A stretch of 64,000 nucleotides of DNA from Devosia sp. YR412 (GCF_900110945.1 NZ_FOFL01000003.1:351001-415000), one strand, 5' to 3'. Shown: positions 16,630 to 26,633, counted from the stretch's first letter. A program made the numbers and translations. Notes: generated by a model not told the origin, from the letters alone.

Positions 16630-19374
16630 ATGGCATTTGGCTCGCTCGCCCGGCGGATCTTCGGTTCCCCGTCAGATCGGTCCGTGAAGCGCTTCCAGAG
16701 CAAGGTGACCGCGATCAACGCGCTCGAGCCTGAACTGGAAAAACTCAGCGACGAGGCGCTGCGCGCCCGTACCGCCGAGTTCAAGGCGCATCTCGAAAAA
16801 GGCGGCAGTCTCGATGATTTGATCGTGCCCGCTTTCGCCACCGTGCGCGAGGCCGGCAAGCGCGTGCTCGGCATGCGCCACTTCGACGTGCAGCTGATCG
16901 GCGGCATGGTGATGAACGAAAGCGGCATTGCCGAAATGCGCACCGGCGAGGGCAAGACGCTGGTCGCCACCCTGCCGATGTATCTCAATGCCTTGACCGG
17001 GCAGGGTGCCCATCTCGTCACGGTCAATGATTACCTGGTGAAGCGCGACGCGGCCTGGATGGGCCAGATCTACAACTTCCTCGGGCTCAGCTGGGGCGTC
17101 ATCGTCCATGGCATGACCGATGCCGAGCGCAAGGTGGCCTATGCCGCCGATATCACCTACGGCACCAATAACGAACTCGGCTTCGATTATCTGCGCGACA
17201 ATATGAAATATACGCGCGCCCAGATGGCGCAGCGCGGCCATGCCTTCGCCATCGTCGACGAAGTGGATTCGATCCTGATCGATGAGGCGCGTACGCCGCT
17301 GATCATTTCGGGCCCGTCCGACGATCGCAGCGATCTCTATCTCAAGCTCGACGCCATCATCCCGATCATCGGCGAGGATGATTTCGAGCTCGACGAAAAG
17401 CAGCGTGCCGCCACCTTTACCGACCAGGGCATCGAAAAGCTCGAGGCGCGCCTCACCGAAGAGGGCCTGCTCAAGTCCGGCTCGCTCTATGATGTCGAAA
17501 ACGTCGCGCTGGTGCATCACGCCAATTCCGCGCTGCGTGCCCACAAGCTGTTCCGCAAGGACAAGGACTATATCGTCCGCAACGATGAAGTCGTCATCAT
17601 CGACGAATTCTCGGGCCGCATGATGCCGGGCCGCCGCTATTCGGAAGGCCTGCATCAGGCGCTGGAGGCCAAGGAAGGCGCTAAGATCCAGCCGGAAAAC
17701 CAGACCCTGGCGTCGATCACCTTCCAGAATTATTTCCGCCTCTACAAGAAGCTGGCTGGCATGACCGGTACGGCGGCGACGGAAGCCGAAGAATTCGCCG
17801 ATATCTACAAGCTCGACGTGGTCACCGTGCCGACCAACGTGCCGGTGCAGCGCCGCGATGACGAAGACGCCATCTTCCGCACGGCCGCCGAAAAGTTCGA
17901 TGCCATTGCCGAGCTGATCAAGGAATGCCACGGCCGCGGCCAGCCGGTGCTGGTCGGCACGACGTCTATCGAAAAATCCGAAATGCTGGCCGAGCTGCTG
18001 CGCGCCAAGAATGTCGGTTCGATGAATGTGCTCAATGCCCGTCACCACGAGCAGGAAGCCTTCATCGTCGCTGACGCCGGCCTGCCCGGCGCCATCACCA
18101 TTGCGACCAATATGGCTGGCCGCGGCACTGACATTCAGCTCGGTGGCAATCTAGAAATGCGCATCGAAAAAGAGGCCGCCGGTCTCGAAGGCGAGGAGCG
18201 CGAAGCCAAGATCGCCGAGATCAAGAAGACCATTGCCGAGCACAAGGCTGCCGCGCTGGCTGCCGGCGGCCTGATGGTCATCGGCACCGAGCGCCATGAG
18301 TCGCGCCGTATCGACAACCAGCTGCGTGGCCGTTCCGGCCGCCAGGGCGATCCGGGCCATTCGGCCTTCTTCCTGTCGCTGCAAGACGACCTGATGCGCA
18401 TCTTCCCGGTGGATTCGATGGATTCCATGCTGGGCAAGCTGGGCCTCGAACAGGGCGAGTCGATCACCCACCCTTGGGTCACCAAGGCCATCGAACGCGC
18501 CCAGGGCAAGGTCGAGGCGCGCAACTTCGATATCCGCAAGAATATCCTCAAATACGATGACGTGATGAATGATCAGCGCAAGGTGATCTTTGAGCAGCGC
18601 ATCGAGATGATGGATGCCGAGGATGTCAGCGAGACTGTCGTGGAAATGCGCCACGACGTGGTCGAGAACATCGTCAACAAGTCGATTCCGCCGCGCTCCT
18701 ATCCCGAGCAGTGGAATGTGGAACAGCTCGAAGCGGCTGCGAAAACCTATCTCAATATCGACGTGCCGGTGAAAGCCTGGGCAGCGGAAGAAGGCATTGA
18801 TGCCGAAACCGTCACCGAGCGCCTGACCGCCGCTGCCGACGAGGCTGCCGAAGCCAAGCAGCGGCGCACCATTGCGGCACTCTCTGCGGCCGGCCAGGAA
18901 AACCCGACCGTGATGCGCCAAGTCGAAAAGTCGATCCTGCTGCAGTCGATCGACGGGCTGTGGCGCGAGCATCTGGTGACGCTCGATCACCTGTCGAAGG
19001 TGGTCGGCTGGCGCGGCATCGCCCAGCGCGATCCGCTGACCGAATACAAGCAAGAAGCATATGAGCTGTTCCAGGGCCTGCTGGCCAACCTGCGCGAACT
19101 GGTGACCACCCAGCTCAGCCATGTCGAGCTGCAGCCTCGCCCGGTTGCGCCGCCAGTGCCCGACCTCAGCCAGCTGCGCGAGACCCATATCGACCCGCTG
19201 ACCGGCGAGAACGACGCCGATGGCGGCGACACCATCGCCGACTCGCTCGGCGCCGTGGGCAGCGACCCCTCGCTCGCTCCGATCGACCCGAAACTGCTCG
19301 AAGGCGTTTCCCGCAACGCCCCATGCCCGTGCGGCTCCGGCAAGAAGTTCAAGCACTGCCACGGTGCGTTCTAA
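16630..19374 (+). CDS. secA: Preprotein translocase ATPase SecA
   Basis: A 914-residue SecA, the motor that pushes unfolded preproteins through SecYEG. Walker A MRTGEGKT is at about 103-110; the [19 protein letters not shown] segment marks the DEAD motor, and [14 protein letters not shown] [14 protein letters not shown] the second helicase domain. The C-terminal zinc motif [16 protein letters not shown] (CxCxGSGKKxKxCH) binds SecB or ribosomes. Length and domain order are complete. A bidirectional terminator follows directly. Confidence 0.98.
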   Translation: MAFGSLARRIFGSPSDRSVKRFQSKVTAINALEPELEKLSDEALRARTAEFKAHLEKGGSLDDLIVPAFATVREAGKRVLGMRHFDVQLIGGMVMNESGIAEMRTGEGKTLVATLPMYLNALTGQGAHLVTVNDYLVKRDAAWMGQIYNFLGLSWGVIVHGMTDAERKVAYAADITYGTNNELGFDYLRDNMKYTRAQMAQRGHAFAIVDEVDSILIDEARTPLIISGPSDDRSDLYLKLDAIIPIIGEDDFELDEKQRAATFTDQGIEKLEARLTEEGLLKSGSLYDVENVALVHHANSALRAHKLFRKDKDYIVRNDEVVIIDEFSGRMMPGRRYSEGLHQALEAKEGAKIQPENQTLASITFQNYFRLYKKLAGMTGTAATEAEEFADIYKLDVVTVPTNVPVQRRDDEDAIFRTAAEKFDAIAELIKECHGRGQPVLVGTTSIEKSEMLAELLRAKNVGSMNVLNARHHEQEAFIVADAGLPGAITIATNMAGRGTDIQLGGNLEMRIEKEAAGLEGEEREAKIAEIKKTIAEHKAAALAAGGLMVIGTERHESRRIDNQLRGRSGRQGDPGHSAFFLSLQDDLMRIFPVDSMDSMLGKLGLEQGESITHPWVTKAIERAQGKVEARNFDIRKNILKYDDVMNDQRKVIFEQRIEMMDAEDVSETVVEMRHDVVENIVNKSIPPRSYPEQWNVEQLEAAAKTYLNIDVPVKAWAAEEGIDAETVTERLTAAADEAAEAKQRRTIAALSAAGQENPTVMRQVEKSILLQSIDGLWREHLVTLDHLSKVVGWRGIAQRDPLTEYKQEAYELFQGLLANLRELVTTQLSHVELQPRPVAPPVPDLSQLRETHIDPLTGENDADGGDTIADSLGAVGSDPSLAPIDPKLLEGVSRNAPCPCGSGKKFKHCHGAF

Positions 19375-19379
19375 ATAAG

Positions 19380-19411
19380 AAAAGGCCCGGAGCGATCCGG
19401 GCCTTTTGCTT
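19380..19411. terminator. Bidirectional terminator after secA
   Basis: AAAAGGCCCGG-AGCGAT-CCGGGCCTTTT followed by GCTTT, six bases past the secA stop and before the converging gene ending at 19430. The A-run and T-run flanks let it work on both strands. Confidence 0.9.
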
Positions 19412-19429
19412 TGTGACGATAGGTTCGGT

Positions 19430-20101
19430 TCAGCAGCTTACCCTGATCTCTGCGAAATCGGTCATCCCGTCCGCCCCTGCCGAGACCACGCCCAGCATGC
19501 AGGCGCTGCCCGGCATGGCGATCGTGCCGCCGGCGGCGACCACCGTGCCATCGGCCAGCGAGATGAAGCCATTGTCCACCGCGCCGATTTCCACCGACAC
19601 CCCCTGGCCGCAAACCGGGTAATTGTCGCCGGCCGCAACCATGAAGCGCGTGCCGGTCGGCAGGCAATCGCCAGATGCTGCTGCGGTGGTGGGTGCGGCT
19701 GCTGCAGGTGTAGCGGGCAAAACGGTTGCAGCGGAAGCCGGCGCATTGCGCCAGTTCTCTTCCAGCACGCTCAGCCGGTTGGAGAGGTCTTGCAGGCCCG
19801 CGGTATCAGTCGCCGCTGCCGGGGCAGCGCCCTGCCGCTGGCTGTAGAGATCAAGGCTCAGCCGCAATTGCGCGATATCGGTCGAAAGGCGGATGACCTC
19901 GCGCTGCGTCTCAGTATAGGTCCAGGCGCTGGCGCCGATTGCGGCAACGCCCACCAAGCCCACGGCAAAGCTCAGGATATTGGCCAGCGGTAGGCGACGG
20001 CGTGGCGGGCGGACAGTGTCCACGCGCGTGTCACCCTGGATGTCGACGGATGGGGTCTCTTCCAAAGCGATGGTCTCCTGCTGGCTGGCCGGATCAGTCA
20101 C
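19430..20101 (-). CDS. Single-pass membrane-anchored hypothetical protein
   Basis: A 223-residue protein of unknown function. A ~38-residue cytoplasmic N-terminus with a basic RPPRRR patch precedes one membrane helix (about 39-60), then a short coiled-coil-like stretch (about 65-85 and 105-125), an Ala/Thr/Pro linker and a C-terminal domain (about 145-223) with four Cys (in GDCLP, PVCGQG, SACMLG and the final VSC) that could form two disulfides. The layout suggests a periplasmic domain tethered to the inner membrane. No known family was recognised. It lies between secA and an L,D-transpeptidase-like lipoprotein. Confidence 0.8.
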   Translation of the reverse strand: MTDPASQQETIALEETPSVDIQGDTRVDTVRPPRRRLPLANILSFAVGLVGVAAIGASAWTYTETQREVIRLSTDIAQLRLSLDLYSQRQGAAPAAATDTAGLQDLSNRLSVLEENWRNAPASAATVLPATPAAAAPTTAAASGDCLPTGTRFMVAAGDNYPVCGQGVSVEIGAVDNGFISLADGTVVAAGGTIAMPGSACMLGVVSAGADGMTDFAEIRVSC

Positions 20102-20143
20102 GCCAGATTGCGGCCCTGATATGGTGGCGCAGCCACTGCTTTG

Positions 20144-21154
20144 CTAGCGGGCCAGCCGCGGCATGGGCACGGGCGCCGGCTTGCCGGTGATCACTGGTAC
20201 CACATCGGCATCCTTGCCGCCGGCACCGAACATATTGCCGATCGAGCCAATCACGCCGGAAATCGCCGCCGTCCGTTCTTTCAGCGCTGCCTCTTCGCGG
20301 GCAAGACGCGCCACGCGGTCGGCTTCGCTTTCAACGGCCTTGGTAAAGGCCTGTTCTTCAGCAGCGAGCTTTTCGGCCATGCCGGGTGCCTGGGCGGTCG
20401 CGGGGCAGGGGCCCATCGGGTCGAGCGCGCCAGTGCCGGAAGCATTGAAAATATACTGTTTCTCGCAGACGTCCCAAGCGGGCGGCGCCTTGGTCAGCTC
20501 GAACAGGTCATAGCCTTCCTTGATGTCCTTCCAGAAGCTCAGGTGCTGGTTGGAGGCTTCCTTGGCGAGGTTGGCCGCGGTCATCTTGAAGGGGAAAATC
20601 TGCAGCTGGAAGCTCTTGTTACCGCCCTTGAAGGTCTCGCGGGCCAGGGCATAGATTTCGGCAATGCCATCGTCGGTCATGGCGTAGCAGCCACGCGACG
20701 AGCAATCGCCATGCACCATAAGATCGCTGCCGGTGCGGCCATGCACGCGGTCGAACTTGTTGGGAAAGCCGGTGTTGAAGGCCAGGTAGTAGCTGGACTT
20801 CGGGTTCATCAACCCGGGCGTGATCGTATAGAAGCCCTCTGGGCTCTGCCGGTCGCCTTCCTTGACTTTCGGACCAAGCACGCCGGAAAAGGCGCAGATC
20901 TCATAAGTCTTGAACATCTTGTACTGGCCGGCGCTGGTCTTCTTCCAAACCTCCAGCGTTTTTTCCTGCTTGAAGATGCGCACCACCATGGCCTCGCCGG
21001 GCGTCGAGCCCATGGCGCGCAATCCGCTGACAGTGGCGCTGGGCAGGGGCTGGTTATGGCGATTGTCGCTCGACTTGGGCAGGAAGCCGCCACAGGCGAC
21101 GAGGCCAAAGGCCAGCCACAAGAGGATTACGGCCGAGCAAAACTTGCGAAGCAT
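20144..21154 (-). CDS. L,D-transpeptidase (YafK/ErfK-type) lipoprotein
   Basis: A 336-residue envelope enzyme. The lipobox LVAC places the lipidated Cys at 21. The catalytic domain contains VHGDCSSRGCYAMT, with His about 148 and the nucleophile Cys about 156 in the SxGC motif, as in murein L,D-transpeptidases and the amidases derived from them. A long helical, charged C-terminal tail (from about 250) ends in a Pro-rich stretch. The ATG at 21154 begins a clean signal peptide; an earlier start adds 24 unlikely residues. It may edit peptidoglycan crosslinks or lipoprotein links. Confidence 0.9.
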   Translation of the reverse strand: MLRKFCSAVILLWLAFGLVACGGFLPKSSDNRHNQPLPSATVSGLRAMGSTPGEAMVVRIFKQEKTLEVWKKTSAGQYKMFKTYEICAFSGVLGPKVKEGDRQSPEGFYTITPGLMNPKSSYYLAFNTGFPNKFDRVHGRTGSDLMVHGDCSSRGCYAMTDDGIAEIYALARETFKGGNKSFQLQIFPFKMTAANLAKEASNQHLSFWKDIKEGYDLFELTKAPPAWDVCEKQYIFNASGTGALDPMGPCPATAQAPGMAEKLAAEEQAFTKAVESEADRVARLAREEAALKERTAAISGVIGSIGNMFGAGGKDADVVPVITGKPAPVPMPRLAR

Positions 21155-21312
21155 TATGGCGGTCAAGATCGGCGGCCCGGTGCGAAACAAAACTGTCCCG
21201 ACCCATAATGGATCGTGGTTACCCAAGCATGAGTTTTGCTGGTGAACGAAGCGTTAGCACGGAGATTATTTGGCTGGAAGACGGACACGATCACGCGAGC
21301 GTGTGGGCTTTA

Positions 21313-21336
21313 CACCTCTCCCCAGGGGGAGAGGTG
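21313..21336 (-). terminator. Hairpin after accA
   Basis: CACCTCTCCCC-AGG-GGGAGAGGTG lies just beyond the accA stop (21343, minus strand). The sequence is of the family B type, so it may be a repeat doing the work of a terminator; no T-run follows. Confidence 0.5.
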
Positions 21337-21342
21337 AAGAAA

Positions 21343-22296
21343 CTAGAGCGTCGTGCCGATGGCCAAGAACTTCTCGCGGCGATGCTCACGAGTCTCGAGG
21401 CGTCCCTTGCCAGCGAATTCAGCGAAAAAGCCGGCAATGGCGTCGCGGGTCGAGGCCATCACGGCCTCGTGGTGGCGATGGGCGCCGCCGGTGCCTTCGG
21501 GGATAATGGCGTCGATGACGCCAAAGCCCAGCAGGTCCTGCGCGGTGATCTTCTGCGCGGTGGCCATGTCCTGCGCACGCGCTGCGTCACGGAACAGGAT
21601 GGAGGCGCCGGCTTCGGGCGAAATCACCGAATAGATGGAATTTTCCAGCATCAGCACGCGGTTTGCTACGGCAATGGCGATAGCGCCGCCCGAGCCGCCT
21701 TCGCCGATGACGATAGCGATATTGGGCACGCCCAGTTCCAGGCATTTTTCTGTCGAGCGGGCGATGGCCTCGGCCTGGCCGCGCTCTTCGGCGCCGATGC
21801 CGGGATAGGCGCCGGCGGTGTCGACGAAGGAGATCAGCGGAATGTTGAAGCGATCCGCCATTTCCATGACGCGCACGGCCTTGCGATAGCCCTCGGGGCT
21901 GGCCATGCCGAAATTATGCCTGAGGCGGGTCTCGGTGGAATTGCCCTTTTCCTGGCCGATCACGGCCACGGACTGGCCGTTGAAGCGACCAAAGCCGGCC
22001 TGCAAAGCCGCGTCTTCGCGATACTTGCGGTCGCCGGCCAGCGGCATCCACTCAGTGATCAGCTTGCTGATATAGTCGGAAAAATGCGGGCGCTGCGGGT
22101 GGCGGGCCACCTGCGTCTTCTGCCAGGGCGTCAGCTTCTTGTAGATCTCGACCAGCGCCTCGTCGGCGCGGCTCGACAGCCGGTTGACCTCTTCGTCGAT
22201 GCTCACGGCCTGGTCCGTCGCGGCCATGGCTTTCAGCTCGGCGATCTTGCCTTCGAGGTCGGCAACCGGCTTTTCAAAATCGAGATAGGACTGCAT
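21343..22296 (-). CDS. accA: Acetyl-CoA carboxylase carboxyltransferase subunit alpha
   Basis: A 317-residue AccA that, with AccD, transfers CO2 from biotin-BCCP to acetyl-CoA, the first step of fatty acid synthesis. Family segments include YLDFEKPVADLEGKI at the N-terminus, LTPWQKTQVARHPQRPH, the core SFVDTAGAYPGIGAEERGQ and GEGGSGGAIAI. Length matches E. coli AccA (319). It is on the same strand as xerD upstream but separated by 260 bp of repeats, so it probably has its own promoter. Confidence 0.98.
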   Translation of the reverse strand: MQSYLDFEKPVADLEGKIAELKAMAATDQAVSIDEEVNRLSSRADEALVEIYKKLTPWQKTQVARHPQRPHFSDYISKLITEWMPLAGDRKYREDAALQAGFGRFNGQSVAVIGQEKGNSTETRLRHNFGMASPEGYRKAVRVMEMADRFNIPLISFVDTAGAYPGIGAEERGQAEAIARSTEKCLELGVPNIAIVIGEGGSGGAIAIAVANRVLMLENSIYSVISPEAGASILFRDAARAQDMATAQKITAQDLLGFGVIDAIIPEGTGGAHRHHEAVMASTRDAIAGFFAEFAGKGRLETREHRREKFLAIGTTL

Positions 22297-22452
22297 TCCA
22301 CCTGCCCGTTATGGGTCGTTCTTGCCGACCCGGGGATATGGGCCGCTGCTGTTACGCCTTAAAGTGGCCGGAAAGTGGCGATGGCGCAATGGCAAGTCAA
22401 GGCTTGAGGCCGGATGAGGCACAGGAAAGCGGCATAGTTCCCGATCCGGTGC

Positions 22453-22489
22453 GTCCACCCCCACCTGGCCTACCTCTGCAGAGGGGGAG
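22453..22489. repeat. Family B repeat, inverted copy
   Basis: CCACCCCCACCTGGCCTACC then TCTGCAGAGGGGGAGG: the family B unit in the opposite orientation to the copy at 22535-22572, so the pair forms a larger inverted repeat in the accA-xerD gap. Confidence 0.65.
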
Positions 22490-22534
22490 GGACAAATCGG
22501 GTTTTAGGCATGATCTCTGGCCAGCCACCGGCCA

Positions 22535-22572
22535 GATTCCTCCCCCTGTCAGGGGGAGGCTAGGTGGGGGTA
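22535..22572. repeat. Family B repeat overlapping the xerD 3' end
   Basis: CCTCCCCC-TGTCA-GGGGGAGG then CTAGGTGGGGGT. On the minus strand the CCCCCACCTAG part supplies the last codons and the TAG stop of xerD. Confidence 0.75.
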
Positions 22573-23501
22573 TCCGACAAAGACTCTTTTGAATTTCCGC
22601 CTTCCGCCAGCGGATGATGCGTTTCGACCAGCGTGCGCAGCTTTTCGTCCAGCACATGGGTGTAGATCTGGGTCGTCGAAATATCGGCATGGCCAAGCAG
22701 CATCTGCACGACGCGCAGATCCGCACCGCCGGCGAGCAGATGGCTGGCGAAGGCATGACGCAGCACGTGCGGAGCCACGCGGGCCGAACTGATGCCCGCC
22801 TTAGCTGCGAGGATTTTAAGATCGCGCGCAAACACCTGCCGGCTCAGATAGCCTTCAGCCCCGCTCGCCGGAAACAGAAACACCCCCGGCTCCAGTGTCG
22901 CCACATAGGTCTTGATCGCATCTCGCGCCCGGTCGTTGAGCGGCACGACGCGCTCCTTGTTGCCCTTGCCCTTGACCGTCAGATAGCTGGTGTCGCGCAT
23001 CACTGCCGAGCGGCGCAGGCTCACCAGCTCGCTGACGCGCAACCCGGTAGCATAGAGCAATTCGAGCAGCACATAGAGCCGCAGTGCCGCAGCTTGCTTC
23101 TCCGGTGCGGCGGCCTTGTTGGCCTCCTGCTCGGCCGTTACCAGCAGCTTGTCGACCTCGGCAATGGATAGCACTTTCGGCAGCGCCCTTGCGCTTTTCG
23201 GGCTGGCGATGATGCGGGTTGGATCGTCGCCGCGCAGATTGTCGGCGCAGAGGAAGCGGTGAAACTGCCGGATCGCGGACAGCCGCCGGGCGGCCGATGA
23301 AGCTGAGAGCCCGTCCAGCCGTAGCCGGTCGAGATAGGCGTTAACGGTAAAGCGATCGACCGCCAGCAGCGTCATCTGCCGGCCAGCGAGAAAGCCGGCA
23401 TAATCGCTGAGATCGCGGCGATAGGCGTCGATGGTGTTTTTGGCCGCGCCGCGTTCGGCGCTCATCATTTCGAGGAAAGCCCCGACCAGATGGTCACTCA
23501 C
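22560..23501 (-). CDS. xerD: Site-specific tyrosine recombinase XerD
   Basis: A 313-residue XerC/D recombinase that resolves chromosome dimers at dif together with XerC. The N-terminal SAM-like core-binding domain (about 1-90) is followed by the catalytic domain with Arg 155 (ATGLRVSEL), Lys near 179, HVLR (His 245, Arg 248), His 271 (LLGHADI) and Tyr 280. XerD is preferred over XerC from the [10 protein letters not shown] start. The extreme C-terminus (KESLSDTPT) runs into a family B repeat that provides the stop. The ATG overlaps the stop of a small membrane gene upstream. Confidence 0.93.
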   Translation of the reverse strand: MSDHLVGAFLEMMSAERGAAKNTIDAYRRDLSDYAGFLAGRQMTLLAVDRFTVNAYLDRLRLDGLSASSAARRLSAIRQFHRFLCADNLRGDDPTRIIASPKSARALPKVLSIAEVDKLLVTAEQEANKAAAPEKQAAALRLYVLLELLYATGLRVSELVSLRRSAVMRDTSYLTVKGKGNKERVVPLNDRARDAIKTYVATLEPGVFLFPASGAEGYLSRQVFARDLKILAAKAGISSARVAPHVLRHAFASHLLAGGADLRVVQMLLGHADISTTQIYTHVLDEKLRTLVETHHPLAEGGNSKESLSDTPT

Positions 23502-23725
23502 GGTGTCGTCGGCTCCGCAGCCGGAGGGGCGTCAACTGGCTCGGCCGGCTCAGCCGGCATGCCGGGCAGGGGGCGCTGGCCGCCATTGAGCAGTTCGGCG
23601 GCGGGAATGCGGATGGTCACCGGCTTGGGCGTCGGCTCGACGAAACTCACCAGCGCGATCATGCCGGCATAGACGAGGCCTGCGAGGAAAAGCAGGGTGA
23701 TGATGAGGCGGATCAGGGTTGGCAT
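23498..23725 (-). CDS. Small single-helix membrane protein upstream of xerD
   Basis: A 75-residue protein with one N-terminal membrane helix (about 5-30, [18 protein letters not shown]) and a Pro/Ala/Glu-rich tail that is probably periplasmic. Its stop overlaps the xerD ATG (ATGA), so the two are co-translated. Short proteins like this commonly precede xerD in Hyphomicrobiales, but no function is known to me. Confidence 0.8.
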   Translation of the reverse strand: MPTLIRLIITLLFLAGLVYAGMIALVSFVEPTPKPVTIRIPAAELLNGGQRPLPGMPAEPAEPVDAPPAAEPTTP

Positions 23726-23819
23726 GGCGGTCCGTCATTCAAAACTGGGTATAATTTGACAGCAAAAGGTTTCGTTTCCGTAGGCATGATGGCTTTTTGG
23801 CGCAGGGGGCCGCAAGTTC

Positions 23820-23848
23820 TTGACAGCAGGGGCCGGGGCGGCTTGATA
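23820..23848 (+). promoter_or_regulatory. Candidate aroK-aroB promoter
   Basis: TTGACA (23820-23825), a 17-base spacer and TTGATA (23843-23848), 26 bases before the aroK GTG. Spacing is ideal and the leader would be short. Confidence 0.6.
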
Positions 23849-23873
23849 GCGCTCATATTCTGGGGATCGCCTT

Positions 23874-24458
23874 GTGACACGACCGGACGCGGCATTGCGG
23901 CAGGCCCGCGCCGAACAGCTTGTTGAACGCCTGGGTGGCCGGCCGCTGGTGCTGGTTGGCATGATGGGCGCCGGCAAGACCACGGTCGGGCGCCGGCTGG
24001 CGGCGCGCCTCAATCGCCATTTTCTCGATAGCGACGAAGAGATCGAGAAGGCGGCGCAGATGACCATTCCCGAAATCTTCGAGCAGCGTGGCGAGCCCGA
24101 ATTCCGCGCCGGGGAAACCCGCGTCATCGCCCGCGTGCTCAAGGAACATGCCGTAGTGCTGGCCACCGGCGGCGGTGCCTTCGTCAATGAAGAGACCCGC
24201 GCGTTGGTCAAGGGCGAGGCCATCTCGGTTTGGCTCAAGGCTGAGATCGATATCCTGTTCGAGCGCGTCTCCCGCCGCTCAAATCGCCCGCTGCTCAAGA
24301 CTGCCAACCCGCGCGCCACGCTCGAGAAATTGATCGAGGACCGCTATCCCATCTATGCCGAGGCCGATGTCACGGTCGTCTCGCGCGACGTGCCGCAGGA
24401 TGCGGTGGCGGGCGATGTCGTGGAAGCCGTGCTTTCCTACCTCCAGCGTCAGGACTGA
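23874..24458 (+). CDS. aroK: Shikimate kinase
   Basis: A 194-residue shikimate kinase of aromatic amino acid synthesis. The P-loop GMMGAGKT is at about 29-36, followed by DSDEEIEKAAQMTIPEIF with the shikimate-binding Asp and the GGGAFV motif. It starts with GTG. aroB begins four bases after the stop, the usual aroK-aroB operon. A ~20-residue N-terminal extension before the P-loop strand is common in this order. Confidence 0.96.
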   Translation: MTRPDAALRQARAEQLVERLGGRPLVLVGMMGAGKTTVGRRLAARLNRHFLDSDEEIEKAAQMTIPEIFEQRGEPEFRAGETRVIARVLKEHAVVLATGGGAFVNEETRALVKGEAISVWLKAEIDILFERVSRRSNRPLLKTANPRATLEKLIEDRYPIYAEADVTVVSRDVPQDAVAGDVVEAVLSYLQRQD

Positions 24459-24462
24459 TCTG

Positions 24463-25575
24463 ATGGCCCAAATCGCCCACACGGTTCACGTCGCCCTCGG
24501 CGACCGCGCCTATGACATCCTGATCGGCGACACGCTGCTCGATGACGCCGGCGCCATTCTCGCCGAGCGTTTCCCCGGCCGGCGCTATGGCATCATCACC
24601 GACGAGAATGTCGCCCAGGTGCAACTGCCGCGGCTGGTGGCTTCGCTCGATGCGGCAGGCCTCTCGCATACAGAAATCGTGCTGCCGGCCGGCGAATCGA
24701 CCAAATCCTGGGCATTTGTCGGCCAGGCTGTCGAAGGCATTCTCGCCGCTCGGCTCGAACGGGGTGACCTGATCATCGCCTTGGGTGGCGGCGTCATTGG
24801 CGATCTCGCCGGCTTTGCTGCTTCGATTGCCCGCCGCGGCATGGATTTCATCCAGATGCCGACCTCGCTGCTGGCGCAGGTCGATAGCTCGGTCGGCGGC
24901 AAGACCGGGATCAACTCGCCGCATGGCAAGAACCTGATCGGCGCCTTCCACCAGCCCAAGCTGGTGCTGGCTGATCTGTCGACGCTCAATACCTTGTCGC
25001 CCCGACAGTTCGCCGCCGGCTATGCTGAAGTAGTCAAATATGGCTTGATCGATGACGAGGAGTTCTTCTTCTGGCTCGAGGCCAATCAGAAGGACATCTT
25101 CGCCGGTGGCCCCGCTCGTGGCGAAGCGATTGCCCGCTGCTGCGCCCATAAGGCCCGCGTGGTGATCGAGGACGAGAAGGAACTCGGCGTTCGCGCCCTG
25201 CTCAACCTCGGCCACACCTTCGGCCATGCCCTGGAAAAAGACACCGGCTATTCCGATCGCCTGCTGCATGGCGAAGGCGTCGCCGTGGGCATGGTGCTGG
25301 CGCATGGTTTTTCCGCCAGGCTTGGCCTGGCACCCAGCCAGGATACCGGCCGCATTGCCGCGCACTTGAAGAGCTCGGGCCTGCCCACCACTTTAGGGGA
25401 CATCCCGGGCACTCTGGGCTCCACCGAAACCTTGATGGCCGCCATCGCGCAGGACAAGAAAGTCTCGCGCGGCGCGCTGACTTTCATCCTCACCCACGGC
25501 ATCGGCCAGGCCTTTATCGAAAAGAATGTCGACGGGACGGCCGTGGCAGCGTATCTGAACGAGATGCGGGCCTAG
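24463..25575 (+). CDS. aroB: 3-dehydroquinate synthase
   Basis: A 370-residue AroB that converts DAHP to 3-dehydroquinate, the second shikimate pathway step, using NAD+ and zinc. Family segments include GGGVIGDLAGFAA, MPTSLLAQVDSSVGGKTGIN and the zinc ligands in LNLGHTFGHALE and LLHGEGVAVGM. The ATG at 24463 lies next to the aroK stop. Its end overlaps the converging bolA-like gene by four bases. Confidence 0.97.
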   Translation: MAQIAHTVHVALGDRAYDILIGDTLLDDAGAILAERFPGRRYGIITDENVAQVQLPRLVASLDAAGLSHTEIVLPAGESTKSWAFVGQAVEGILAARLERGDLIIALGGGVIGDLAGFAASIARRGMDFIQMPTSLLAQVDSSVGGKTGINSPHGKNLIGAFHQPKLVLADLSTLNTLSPRQFAAGYAEVVKYGLIDDEEFFFWLEANQKDIFAGGPARGEAIARCCAHKARVVIEDEKELGVRALLNLGHTFGHALEKDTGYSDRLLHGEGVAVGMVLAHGFSARLGLAPSQDTGRIAAHLKSSGLPTTLGDIPGTLGSTETLMAAIAQDKKVSRGALTFILTHGIGQAFIEKNVDGTAVAAYLNEMRA

Positions 25576-25859
25576 CCCTCGCGTTCGGGGAAGGCCGCAT
25601 CACTGGGCAAAACCTCGATGGCGAGGGCGTGGATGGGATTGTCCATCAGCGCGGCCAGCACTTCGTGAACGGCGCGGTGTTGCGCGACACGGCTCATCCC
25701 GTCAAAATGACGGGTCGCGATTCTGACACGAAAATGGGTTTCACCACCCTCCCGCCACCCGGCGTGACCGTGATGCTCCATCGATTCGTCGATGACATCG
25801 AGGAAAGCGGGGGCAAACGCCGCAGTGAGCTTGGCTGTTATGGTGTCTCTGGCACTCAT
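25572..25859 (-). CDS. BolA family protein
   Basis: A 95-residue BolA protein. The class II KH-like fold is visible as the N-terminal helix (ARDTITAKLTAAFAPAFLDVIDES), the HFRVRI strand, RVAQHRAVHEVLAALM and the final IHALAIEVLPSDA. The loop has His residues (MEHHGHAGW) that could hold a [2Fe-2S] cluster with a monothiol glutaredoxin. It diverges from the J-domain gene 42 bases away. BolA proteins act in iron-sulfur and iron homeostasis or as regulators. Confidence 0.92.
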   Translation of the reverse strand: MSARDTITAKLTAAFAPAFLDVIDESMEHHGHAGWREGGETHFRVRIATRHFDGMSRVAQHRAVHEVLAALMDNPIHALAIEVLPSDAAFPEREG

Positions 25860-25901
25860 GGCGCTGGTCTCTTTCTGATTTTGGCACCTAACTAGGCGAG
25901 A

Positions 25902-26534
25902 ATGAAACTGTCGTCCAAGATCTTCGATTCCATTCGCATCAAGCCGCGCAAGGAAGAAAAAGCTGCGCCGATCGAACACGTCTGCGATTGGGAGGGCTGC
26001 GAGCTGGCCGGGGAATACCGTGCGCCCAAGGGCGCGCGCAGCGAAGGGCAGTATCACCATTTCTGCCTCGAGCATGTCCGCCACTATAATACGGCCTTCA
26101 ACTTCTTTGCCGATATGGACAAGGAACAGCTCGACGAAGCGCTGCATGCCCCGCCCAAGGCGGAGTCGCGCTCAAGCTTTGCAACCGGGAATCCGAGCAT
26201 GAATGCTTCGGCGGCCCGCGCCGCGCGCGAGAGCCTGCGCCCCGGCGACAAATATGGCGATCCCTTCGGCGTCTTCGCCAAGTATCGCCATCGCCAGTCG
26301 CAGAAGCCGGCCACCGAGCGGGTCAAGCCGCTGCATGAGCAGGATCGCCGGGCGCTGGAAACCCTCGGCATTATCGGCCAGCCCAAATCCGAGGACATCA
26401 AGCGGGCCTATAAGACCTTGGTCAAAATCCACCATCCCGATGCCAATGGTGGCGACAAGAGCTCGGAAGACCGGCTCCGCACCATCATCTCGGCCTATAG
26501 CCATCTCAAGAAGGTCGGGCTCGTCGCGAAGTAG
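25902..26534 (+). CDS. J-domain (DnaJ-like) protein
   Basis: A 210-residue protein with an atypical C-terminal J-domain (about 147-208): ALETLGIIGQPKSEDIKRAYKTLVKIHHPDANGG, with the HPD motif that stimulates DnaK ATPase. The N-terminal ~80 residues contain CDWEGC and HHFCLEHVRHYN, giving Cys/His residues that could bind metal. It lies directly before cobS and cobT, an arrangement usual in alphaproteobacteria, and may assist assembly of that complex; this last point is inference. Confidence 0.9.
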   Translation: MKLSSKIFDSIRIKPRKEEKAAPIEHVCDWEGCELAGEYRAPKGARSEGQYHHFCLEHVRHYNTAFNFFADMDKEQLDEALHAPPKAESRSSFATGNPSMNASAARAARESLRPGDKYGDPFGVFAKYRHRQSQKPATERVKPLHEQDRRALETLGIIGQPKSEDIKRAYKTLVKIHHPDANGGDKSSEDRLRTIISAYSHLKKVGLVAK

Positions 26535-26633
26535 GCATGCCCGATCGGTGGCTACCCCCGGTGTCACAATGCTGCTATAGAGCGCCCGACTTTTCAGCCG
26601 TCCTCATTGATCCTTCCGCCAAGAGCAAAGCCC

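Noticed and set aside
16672..18048. Long minus-strand frame opposite secA
   Set aside because: Antisense shadow; secA is complete and unambiguous.
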